The notes under the pieces were generated by a model. That model was not told where the DNA came from. It did no database searches and saw only the letters and a program-made list of their open reading frames with translations. A stretch of DNA of 12,286 nt from assembly GCA_028291125.1 (NCBI GenBank), contig JAQGIN010000173.1:1-12286 (forward strand), read 5' to 3'. Of the stretch, positions 6,449 through 12,286 are shown piece by piece. A program made the position numbers and the translations under genes. Numbering within the stretch: the first letter of the stretch is position 1; each line of letters starts with the position of its first letter. The stretch comes from Caulobacter sp. (GTDB lineage: Bacteria; Pseudomonadota; Alphaproteobacteria; Caulobacterales; Caulobacteraceae).

Positions 6449-7912
6449 ATGGCTGACTTTTCGCTAACCCATCCGCTGTCGGGCTTCTTCGCCCCGACGC
6501 GGTTCGAGGCCGATGTCCACGACTGCCTGGTCACCGGCAAGATCCCCGCCGAGCTGGAGGGCGCCTTCTACCGCCTGCACGGCGACTGGATCTATGCGCC
6601 CAAGCAGCGCGACGAGGCGAGCCTCTCGGCCGACGGCTACATCAGCCAATTCCGCTTTCGCAGCGGGAGCGTCGACTATCGCGGACGCTATGTCCGCACC
6701 GAACGCTACCTCAACCAGGTGGCCGCACGCCGCCAGCTCTACGGCTACTATCGCAACCCGCACACTGACGAGGCTTCGGTGCGCGACCTCGAAAACCCGG
6801 GCCGGCGCACCTCGGCCAACACCACGCCGATCATCCTGGCGGGCAAGCTCTACGCGACCAAGGAAGAAGGCCTCCCCTACGAAATCGACCCCAACACGCT
6901 AGAGACGCGCGGAGCCACCGATTTCGAGGGCGACTGGAAGAGTCAGACCTTCACCGCCCACCCCAAGCTCGACCCGGCGACCGGCGAGACCCTGGCCTAC
7001 GGCTACGAAGCCGCCGGTTTGGCCAGCGACGACGTCTATCTCTACGCCTTCGACCCCGCCGGAAAGATCACCTGGGAAGTCCGCTTCAAGGTTCCATACC
7101 CGTCGATGCTGCACGACATGGCCCTGACCAAGGACCATGTCGTCATCCCCGGCGGCGGAACGATCACCAGTCCCGAATGGCTGGCGGCCGGGCGACCGCA
7201 CTGGGCCTGGGATTCCACTCGTCCGTCCTACTACGCGATCATTCCGCGCGGCGGGCGCGCCGAGGACATTCGCTGGTTCTTCGGCGACCAGCGCTCGATC
7301 GTCCACACGGCCAACGCCTGGCAGGACGGCGACACCGTGGTGATGGACGCCCCGGTGGCCGAGGGCAACACCTGGCCGTGGTTCGAAGACGTGCACGGCG
7401 CGCCGTTCTCGATGAACCCCTTCACCCTGCGGCGCCTGACCTTCGACCTGGCCGGCGACAGCAACCAGGTGCGCGAAGCGATCCTGTTCGACCGGGACAT
7501 CACCAGCTTCACCCGCATCGACGATCGCTGGGCTACGCGCGCCAACCGCTATGTCTACGTCCAGTACGTCGATCCCAGCCAACCGTTCGACGCGAACCTC
7601 CCCGACGATTCGCGCCTTCGGCCCGTCAACAGCTATGCGCGGTTCGACGTCATCGATGGCGGCATGAAAAGCTACTTCGCCGGCCCCCACCACGTTCTGC
7701 AGGAGCCGACCTTCGTGCCGCGTTCGGCGGACGCCGCCGAAGGCGACGGCTACCTGCTGGGCACCGCCCACGACCTGGTCGAGATGCGCAGCGAACTGGT
7801 GATCGTCGATGCGGTGACGATGAGCGAATGCGCTCGGATCATCCTTCCGTTCCGCAACGCCTACCAAGTGCACGGCGTCTGGGCCTCGCAAGCCGACCTG
7901 CCGCTGATCTGA
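6449..7912 (+). CDS. carotenoid-cleavage/lignostilbene dioxygenase family enzyme (RPE65 superfamily)
   Basis: A 487-residue cytosolic non-heme Fe(II) enzyme of the seven-bladed propeller CCD family, which uses O2 to split an exocyclic C=C bond into two carbonyls. The four iron-binding histidines are all visible: H171 (FTAHPKLDP), H222 (MLHDMAL), H286 (IVHTANAW) and H475 (QVHGVW). Second-shell glutamates E139 (TKEEGLPYE) and E419 (LQEPTFVPR) are present. The glutamate of the usual EFPRI motif is replaced: the segment reads ITSFTRIDDR (351-360). Y101 (YYRNP) and K138 match the Tyr and Lys that, as I recall, hold the substrate phenol in lignostilbene dioxygenases. This favours a 4-hydroxyaryl substrate over a carotenoid. 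Stretches such as KEEGLPYEIDPNTLETRG and VPRSADAAEGDGYLL resemble isoeugenol monooxygenase as well as stilbene dioxygenases, so substrate could be a stilbene or a propenylphenol. It is followed after 23 bases by an aryl-aldehyde dehydrogenase, as expected for aldehyde products. Confidence 0.9.
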   Translation: MADFSLTHPLSGFFAPTRFEADVHDCLVTGKIPAELEGAFYRLHGDWIYAPKQRDEASLSADGYISQFRFRSGSVDYRGRYVRTERYLNQVAARRQLYGYYRNPHTDEASVRDLENPGRRTSANTTPIILAGKLYATKEEGLPYEIDPNTLETRGATDFEGDWKSQTFTAHPKLDPATGETLAYGYEAAGLASDDVYLYAFDPAGKITWEVRFKVPYPSMLHDMALTKDHVVIPGGGTITSPEWLAAGRPHWAWDSTRPSYYAIIPRGGRAEDIRWFFGDQRSIVHTANAWQDGDTVVMDAPVAEGNTWPWFEDVHGAPFSMNPFTLRRLTFDLAGDSNQVREAILFDRDITSFTRIDDRWATRANRYVYVQYVDPSQPFDANLPDDSRLRPVNSYARFDVIDGGMKSYFAGPHHVLQEPTFVPRSADAAEGDGYLLGTAHDLVEMRSELVIVDAVTMSECARIILPFRNAYQVHGVWASQADLPLI

Positions 7913-7935
7913 CCTCCCTGCTTGAAGGAAACACG

Positions 7936-9372
7936 ATGCCCACCGCATCCGCCCAGGCGCCATCCCCAGTCCAGGCGCTGTTCGAACGTCTCAACCCGCT
8001 GACCGGCGAGGTCGCTTCCAGCGCCCCGGCCATGCGCGCTCAGGACATTCCCGCCATCGCCCAACGCGCCGGCGCGGCCTTCCCGGCCTGGGCGGCGACG
8101 GGCCCCAACGCCCGCCGCGCGATTCTGACCAAGGCGGCCGCCGCCCTGGAGGCCCGAACCGAAGCTTTCGTCGAGGCGATGATGGGCGAGATCGGCGCCA
8201 CTCGCGGCTGGGCGTTGTTCAACCTTGGCCTGGCCGCCTCCATGGTCCGCGAGGCTGCGGCCCTGACCACCCAGATCGCCGGCGAAGTGATCCCGTCGGA
8301 CAAGCCCGGCTGCCTGGCCCTGGCCTTGCGCGAGCCGGTCGGAGTGATCCTCGGCATCGCCCCCTGGAATGCGCCAATCATCCTGGGCGTGCGAGCGATC
8401 GCCGTGGCGCTGGCTTGCGGCAACAGCGTGATCCTGAAGGCCAGCGAGGCCTGCCCGCGCACCCATGCGCTGATCGTCGAAGCCTTCGCCGAAGCGGGGT
8501 TCCCCGACGGCGTGGTCAATGTCGTCACCAACGCGCCGGCCGACGCCGCCGCCGTGGTGGGGGCGCTGATCGACGCGCCGCAAGTGCGGCGCATCAACTT
8601 CACCGGCTCGACCTCCGTGGGGCGCATCATCGCCAAACGGGCGGCCGAACACCTCAAGCCCTGCCTGCTCGAACTGGGCGGCAAGGCCCCTCTGGTCGTG
8701 CTGGAGGACGCCGACTTGGACGAGGCGGTCAAGGCCGCCGCCTTCGGGGCGTTCATGAACCAAGGCCAGATCTGCATGTCGACCGAGCGGATCATCGTCA
8801 TCGAGGCGATCGCTGACGCCTTCGTCGACCGGTTCGCGGCCAAGGCCAAGAGCCTGGCGACGGGCGATCCGCGTGAAGGCGCCGCGCCGCTGGGGGCGGT
8901 GGCCGACCAACGGACCGTCGCCCACGTCAACGCCCTGGTCGCCGACGCCGTGGCCAAGGGCGCGCGGCTGGTGGCCGGCGGCCAAGCCGACAGCGTGCTG
9001 ATGCCCGCCACGGTGGTCGATCGGGTGACCTCGCAAATGGACCTTTATCGCGACGAGAGCTTTGGACCCGTGGTGGCGATCATCCGGGCCCGCGACGAGG
9101 AAGACGCGATCACCAAGGCCAACGACAGCGACTATGGCCTGTCGGCGGCGGTCTTCACGGGCGACACCGCGCGCGGCCTGCGCGTCGCGCGGCGCCTGCG
9201 CTCGGGCATTTGCCACATCAACGGCCCCACCGTTCACGACGAGGCCCAGATGCCGTTCGGGGGCGTGGGCGCGTCCGGCTACGGCCGGTTCGGCGGCAAG
9301 GCCGGGATCGACAGCTTCACCGAGTTGCGCTGGATCACGATGGAAACCCAGCCCGGACATTTTCCCATCTGA
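7936..9372 (+). CDS. NAD(P)-dependent aldehyde dehydrogenase, vanillin/salicylaldehyde dehydrogenase-like
   Basis: A 478-residue cytosolic ALDH-superfamily enzyme that oxidises an aldehyde to the acid. Visible marks are APWNAP with N145, the cofactor lysine K168 in ILKASE, FTGSTSVG (222-229) of the nucleotide fold, general base E246 in LLELGGK, and nucleophile C280 in NQGQICMSTERI. ESFGPVV and MPFGGVGASGYGRFGG follow near the C-terminus. The GQICMSTERI context is typical of vanillin, benzaldehyde and salicylaldehyde dehydrogenases, which makes an aryl aldehyde the likely substrate. GAAGGAA at 7924-7930 precedes the ATG by 5 bases, and the gene begins 23 bases after the dioxygenase stop, in the same operon. 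The frame is open well upstream into the dioxygenase gene, but that part is out of frame with a clear CCD protein and is discarded. The exact aldehyde cannot be read from sequence. Confidence 0.92.
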   Translation: MPTASAQAPSPVQALFERLNPLTGEVASSAPAMRAQDIPAIAQRAGAAFPAWAATGPNARRAILTKAAAALEARTEAFVEAMMGEIGATRGWALFNLGLAASMVREAAALTTQIAGEVIPSDKPGCLALALREPVGVILGIAPWNAPIILGVRAIAVALACGNSVILKASEACPRTHALIVEAFAEAGFPDGVVNVVTNAPADAAAVVGALIDAPQVRRINFTGSTSVGRIIAKRAAEHLKPCLLELGGKAPLVVLEDADLDEAVKAAAFGAFMNQGQICMSTERIIVIEAIADAFVDRFAAKAKSLATGDPREGAAPLGAVADQRTVAHVNALVADAVAKGARLVAGGQADSVLMPATVVDRVTSQMDLYRDESFGPVVAIIRARDEEDAITKANDSDYGLSAAVFTGDTARGLRVARRLRSGICHINGPTVHDEAQMPFGGVGASGYGRFGGKAGIDSFTELRWITMETQPGHFPI

Positions 9373-9385
9373 CTTGAAGCCGGGA

Positions 9386-9402
9386 CGTCGCAAGCGGCGA
9401 CG
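9386..9402 (+). repeat. small inverted repeat between the two aldehyde dehydrogenase genes
   Basis: CGTCGC and GCGACG pair around a 5-base loop in the 72-base gap. The stem is only 6 bp and no T run follows, so it is more likely an mRNA-processing or stability hairpin, or chance, than a terminator. Confidence 0.25.
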
Positions 9403-9444
9403 CCCTGGCCCGCGCCCATACCCGCATCCTTGGGGACAACGACC

Positions 9445-10947
9445 ATGACACGCTTCATCGACCACCATCTCGCGGACGCCAGCCGCCCCGCCGCCAGCGG
9501 GCGAACCGGCGAGGTGTTCGATCCCAATAGCGGCCTTGTCCAGGCCCATGTCGCCCTGGGCGACAAGGCCGTGCTCGACGCGGCTGTGCAGGCGGCCAAG
9601 CGGGCGCAGCCAGCCTGGGCGGCCACCAACCCGCAACGCCGCGCGCGGGTCATGTTCCGGTTCAAGGCACTGGTCGAAAGCCACATGGACGAGCTGGCCC
9701 ACCTGCTCGCCTCCGAACATGGCAAGGTGATCGCCGACGCCAAGGGCGACATCCAGCGCGGCCTGGACGTGGTCGAGTTCGCCTGCGGCGCGCCCCACGC
9801 GCTGAAGGGCGAATATACCCAAGGCGCGGGCCCAGGCATCGACGTCTATTCGATGCGCCAGCCCTTGGGCGTCGGCGCGGGCATTACGCCCTTCAACTTC
9901 CCGGCCATGATCCCGCTTTGGATGACCGCCGTGGCCCTGGCCTGCGGCAACGCCTTCATCCTCAAGCCGTCGGAGCGCGATCCGTCCGTGCCGGTGCGGC
10001 TGGCCGAGCTCTTCCTGGAGGCCGGACTGCCGCCGGGCGTGCTGCAGGTCGTTCATGGCGACAAGGTGATGGTCGACGCCATCCTCGATCATCCTGACAT
10101 CGCCGGGGTCAGCTTTGTCGGCTCCTCCGACATCGCCCACTATGTCTACCAGCGGGGCGTGGCCGCCGGCAAACGCGTCCAGGCCATGGGCGGGGCCAAG
10201 AATCACGGGATCGTCCTGCCCGACGCCGACCTCGACCAGGTGGTCGCCGACCTGACGGGCGCGGCCTTCGGCTCGGCGGGCGAGCGTTGCATGGCCCTGC
10301 CGGTGGTGACGCCAGTGGGCCAGAAAACCGCCGACGCCTTGCGCGAGAAGCTGGTCACCGCGATCCGGGCCTTGCGCGTCGGGGTCTCGACCGACCCGGA
10401 CGCCCACTACGGTCCGGTGGTCACCGCCGCCCACAAGGCCAAGATCGAAGACTGGATCCAGACCGGGATCGACGAAGGCGCCGAACTGGTCATCGACGGT
10501 CGCGGGCTCAAGCTCCAAGGCCACGAGAACGGCTTCTTCGTGGGCCCCACCCTCTTTGACCATGTGACGCCGACCATGCGCGCCTACCAGGAAGAGATCT
10601 TCGGCCCGGTGCTGCAGATGGTCCGAGTCGACAGTTTCGAGGAGGCGCTGGCCCTGCCCTCCGCCCACCAGTACGGCAACGGCGTGGCGATCTTCACCCG
10701 CAACGGCCGCGCCGCCCGCGAGTTCGCCGCCCGGGTCAATGTCGGCATGGTCGGGATCAATGTCCCCATCCCTGTCCCGGTCGCCTATCACACCTTCGGC
10801 GGCTGGAAGCGCTCGGCCTTCGGAGACACCAACCAGCACGGCATGGAGGGCGTCAAGTTCTGGACCAAGGTCAAGACGGTGACGGCTCGCTGGCCCGAGG
10901 GCCTGGTCGAAGAGGCCAACACTTTCGTCATGCCGACCCTGGCCTGA
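9445..10947 (+). CDS. mmsA: CoA-acylating methylmalonate-semialdehyde dehydrogenase (MmsA/IolA type)
   Basis: A 500-residue ALDH-superfamily protein of the acylating subfamily. These enzymes convert (methyl)malonate semialdehyde with NAD+ and CoA to propionyl- or acetyl-CoA and CO2. Signs are GITPFNFPAMIPLWM with N151, K174 in ILKPSERDPS, the SFVGSSDIAHYVY segment (223-235), and MGGAKNH (248-254), where the general-base Glu of ordinary ALDHs is replaced, as expected for acylating enzymes. The nucleophile C282 sits in GSAGERCMA, the KRSAFGD motif lies near the C-terminus, and the length matches MmsA. The ATG at 9445 has GGGGA 8 bases upstream; an in-frame TTG at 9430 would place that site inside the gene. 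Classical roles are valine or inositol catabolism, yet neither pathway's genes are here. In this operon it may handle a short aldehyde or semialdehyde released downstream of the aromatic cleavage. That role is inference. Confidence 0.92.
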   Translation: MTRFIDHHLADASRPAASGRTGEVFDPNSGLVQAHVALGDKAVLDAAVQAAKRAQPAWAATNPQRRARVMFRFKALVESHMDELAHLLASEHGKVIADAKGDIQRGLDVVEFACGAPHALKGEYTQGAGPGIDVYSMRQPLGVGAGITPFNFPAMIPLWMTAVALACGNAFILKPSERDPSVPVRLAELFLEAGLPPGVLQVVHGDKVMVDAILDHPDIAGVSFVGSSDIAHYVYQRGVAAGKRVQAMGGAKNHGIVLPDADLDQVVADLTGAAFGSAGERCMALPVVTPVGQKTADALREKLVTAIRALRVGVSTDPDAHYGPVVTAAHKAKIEDWIQTGIDEGAELVIDGRGLKLQGHENGFFVGPTLFDHVTPTMRAYQEEIFGPVLQMVRVDSFEEALALPSAHQYGNGVAIFTRNGRAAREFAARVNVGMVGINVPIPVPVAYHTFGGWKRSAFGDTNQHGMEGVKFWTKVKTVTARWPEGLVEEANTFVMPTLA

Positions 10948-10977
10948 GGCCGCCGTCATGAGCGTCGGGAACAGACA

Positions 10978-11706
10978 ATGAAATCCAAGATCTACACCAG
11001 CCCCGCCGCGGCGCTCGAGGGCGTCGTGTTCGACGGCATGACCCTGATGTCCGGCGGCTTTGGTCTGTCGGGCAATCCCGAGAGCCTGATCCTGGCCCTG
11101 AAGGACACCGGCGCCAAGGGCCTGACGGTGATCAGCAACAACTGCGGAGCCGATGGCTTTGGCCTGTGGCAACTGCTCGACAACGGTCAGATCAAGAAGA
11201 TGATCAGCAGCTATGTCGGTGAGAATAAGCTGTTCGAGCAGCTCTATCTGTCGGGTGAACTTGAGCTTGAGCTGAACCCGCAAGGCAACCTGGCCGAGCG
11301 CATCCGCGCCGGCGGCGCGGGCATCCCCGCCTTCTACACCAAGACCGGTGTCGGCACGGTGGTGGCCGAAGGCAAGCCGGTCGAGACCTTCGAGGGCGAG
11401 CCTTACGTCCGCGAGACCTGGCTGCGGGCGGACCTGGCCATCGTCAAGGCCTGGAAGGCCGATCCCGAGGGCAACCTGGTGTTCCGGATGACCGCCCGCA
11501 ACTTCAACCCGGTGATGGCCACGGCCGGCAAGCTCACCATTGTGGAAGTCGAGGAGATCGTCGAGGCCGGCGCCCTGGACGCCAACACCATCCACACGCC
11601 GGGCATCTATGTGGACCGCATCATCCTCAGCACGATCAACGAAAAGCGCATCGAGAAGCTGACCACTCGTCCACGTGACGAGCAGGTTGGGGAGAGCGTC
11701 AGATGA
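10978..11706 (+). CDS. scoA: 3-oxoacid CoA-transferase subunit A (SCOT alpha)
   Basis: A 242-residue subunit of a class I CoA-transferase, which moves CoA from succinyl-CoA to a 3-oxoacid such as acetoacetate or 3-oxoadipate. DGMTLMSGGFGLSGNPE (19-35) is the family signature of the A subunit. It is followed by GLTVISNNCGADGFGLWQLL, the SSYVGENKLFEQLYLSGELE stretch, and the LAERIRAGGAGIPAFYT block that is strongly conserved with animal SCOT. The match is closer to SCOT than to short PcaI proteins. A 3-oxoadipate transferase remains possible given the aromatic context. The ATG at 10978 has only a weak GGGA upstream, and a seven-codon ATG frame starting at 10958 ends across it as ATGA. It is 30 bases after mmsA in the same operon, and its stop overlaps the subunit B start by ATGA. 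Confidence 0.92.
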   Translation: MKSKIYTSPAAALEGVVFDGMTLMSGGFGLSGNPESLILALKDTGAKGLTVISNNCGADGFGLWQLLDNGQIKKMISSYVGENKLFEQLYLSGELELELNPQGNLAERIRAGGAGIPAFYTKTGVGTVVAEGKPVETFEGEPYVRETWLRADLAIVKAWKADPEGNLVFRMTARNFNPVMATAGKLTIVEVEEIVEAGALDANTIHTPGIYVDRIILSTINEKRIEKLTTRPRDEQVGESVR

Positions 11707-12286
11707 CCTGGACCCGCGACGAGATGGCGGCCCGCGCCGCCCGTGAGCTGCAGGACGGCTTCTATGTGAACCTGGGCATCGGCATTCCAACCCTGGTGGC
11801 CAACCACATTCCAGACGGCGTCCACGTCACCCTGCAGAGCGAGAATGGCATGCTGGGCATGGGTCCCTTCCCCTATCCGGGCGAGGAAGATGCCGACCTG
11901 ATCAATGCGGGCAAGCAGACCATCACCGAATTGCCCATGACCAGCTATTTCTCATCGGCCGACAGCTTCGCCATGATACGCGGCGGCCATATCGACCTGT
12001 CGGTGCTGGGCGCCATGGAAGTGTCCGAAGACGGGGACATCGCCAACTGGATGATCCCGGGCAAGATGGTCAAGGGCATGGGCGGCGCCATGGATTTGGT
12101 GGCCGGCGTCAAGAAGATCGTGGTGGTGATGGAACACACCAACAAGGCGGGCGAGAGCAAGATCCTGAAAAAATGCGATCTGCCGCTGACCGGCACCCAA
12201 TGCGTGGACATGATCATCAGCGACCTGTGCGTCTTCACCTTGGAGCGTGGCAAGAAAGGGCTGACCTTGGTCGAATTGGCGCCCGG
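11703..12286 (+). CDS. scoB: 3-oxoacid CoA-transferase subunit B (SCOT beta), partial at right edge
   Basis: The first 194 codons of the partner subunit; the gene leaves the window. NLGIGIPTLVANHI (23-36) is followed by LQSENGMLGMGPFPYPG, with the catalytic glutamate at residue 47 that forms the enzyme-CoA thioester. Further conserved blocks are DADLINAGKQTITELP, SFAMIRGGHIDLSVLGAMEV and WMIPGKMVKGMGGAMDL, all as in SCOT beta. Family members are about 210-220 residues, so only some 20 residues are missing. The ATG at 11703 overlaps the subunit A stop (ATGA, 11703-11706) and a GGGGAG lies a few bases upstream within subunit A. This gives coupled, equimolar synthesis of the two chains. What lies downstream, such as a thiolase or ring-cleavage genes, is not visible. 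Confidence 0.93.
   Translation, partial: MTWTRDEMAARAARELQDGFYVNLGIGIPTLVANHIPDGVHVTLQSENGMLGMGPFPYPGEEDADLINAGKQTITELPMTSYFSSADSFAMIRGGHIDLSVLGAMEVSEDGDIANWMIPGKMVKGMGGAMDLVAGVKKIVVVMEHTNKAGESKILKKCDLPLTGTQCVDMIISDLCVFTLERGKKGLTLVELAP

Noticed and set aside
7177..9372. A 731-codon reading of the aldehyde dehydrogenase starting inside the dioxygenase gene
   Set aside because: The first part is out of frame with the dioxygenase and Arg-rich; the ATG at 7936 has a ribosome binding site and begins a normal-length ALDH.
9430..9444. TTG start for mmsA five codons upstream
   Set aside because: It would consume the GGGGA that serves as the ribosome binding site of ATG 9445, and the extra residues do not resemble the family.
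7861..11790. A 1309-codon open frame on the minus strand opposite the dehydrogenase and CoA-transferase genes
   Set aside because: It lies opposite four well-identified genes and its translation is His/Gly/Asp/Arg-rich with no domain. Long antisense frames of this kind arise from GC-biased codon use on the coding strand.
1..12286. Search for tRNA, rRNA, CRISPR arrays, transposases and insertion-sequence ends
   Set aside because: No cloverleaf-like sequence, spaced repeats, transposase motifs or terminal inverted repeats were recognised by eye. The only notable repeats are the two MarR-type sites and the small hairpins listed.

Overview
The window comes from a high-GC alphaproteobacterium. 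Codon third positions are strongly G/C, a sphingomonad/Caulobacter-style TonB-dependent receptor is present, and the ketoacid CoA-transferase is of the two-subunit SCOT type. Caulobacterales (Caulobacter or Phenylobacterium) or Sphingomonadales is my best guess. This is inference from family resemblance, because no marker gene is present.

Layout. Positions 1-675 hold the 3' part of a MocR/PdxR-type regulator (aminotransferase-like domain). Positions 676-1210 are a gene-poor junction. It contains a 5' stub of a histidine-phosphatase gene (from 1057) that breaks off after about 30 codons, and possibly the worn 3' end of a second gene on the minus strand. From 1211 to the right edge lies a compact catabolic cluster arranged as two divergent arms. 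The minus arm is marR (3764 to 3231), then an ACS-family MFS transporter (3009 to 1675), then a DUF3237 protein (1678 to 1211) that overlaps the transporter by ATGA. The plus arm is a TonB-dependent receptor, a carotenoid/stilbene-cleaving dioxygenase (RPE65/lignostilbene dioxygenase family), a vanillin-dehydrogenase-like aldehyde dehydrogenase, an MmsA-type CoA-acylating semialdehyde dehydrogenase, and the A and B subunits of a 3-oxoacid CoA-transferase. The B subunit runs off the window.

How the genes may work together. The receptor and MFS carrier would bring in an aromatic compound with an exocyclic C=C bond, such as a stilbenoid or an isoeugenol-like phenylpropenoid. The dioxygenase would split that bond to two aldehydes. 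The NAD(P) aldehyde dehydrogenase would oxidise the aryl aldehyde to an acid. The MmsA-type enzyme and the CoA-transferase would carry a short aldehyde or 3-oxoacid product into acyl-CoA metabolism. The families are clear from sequence; substrate and order of steps are inference.

Regulation. Two 28-bp AT-rich elements, identical at 22 positions, lie upstream of the MFS gene (3165-3192) and between marR and the receptor gene (3853-3880). They are very probably operators for the local MarR protein and would tie both arms into one regulon. A perfect 11-bp hairpin sits on the ribosome binding site of the dioxygenase gene. I saw no tRNA, rRNA, CRISPR array, transposase gene or insertion sequence.
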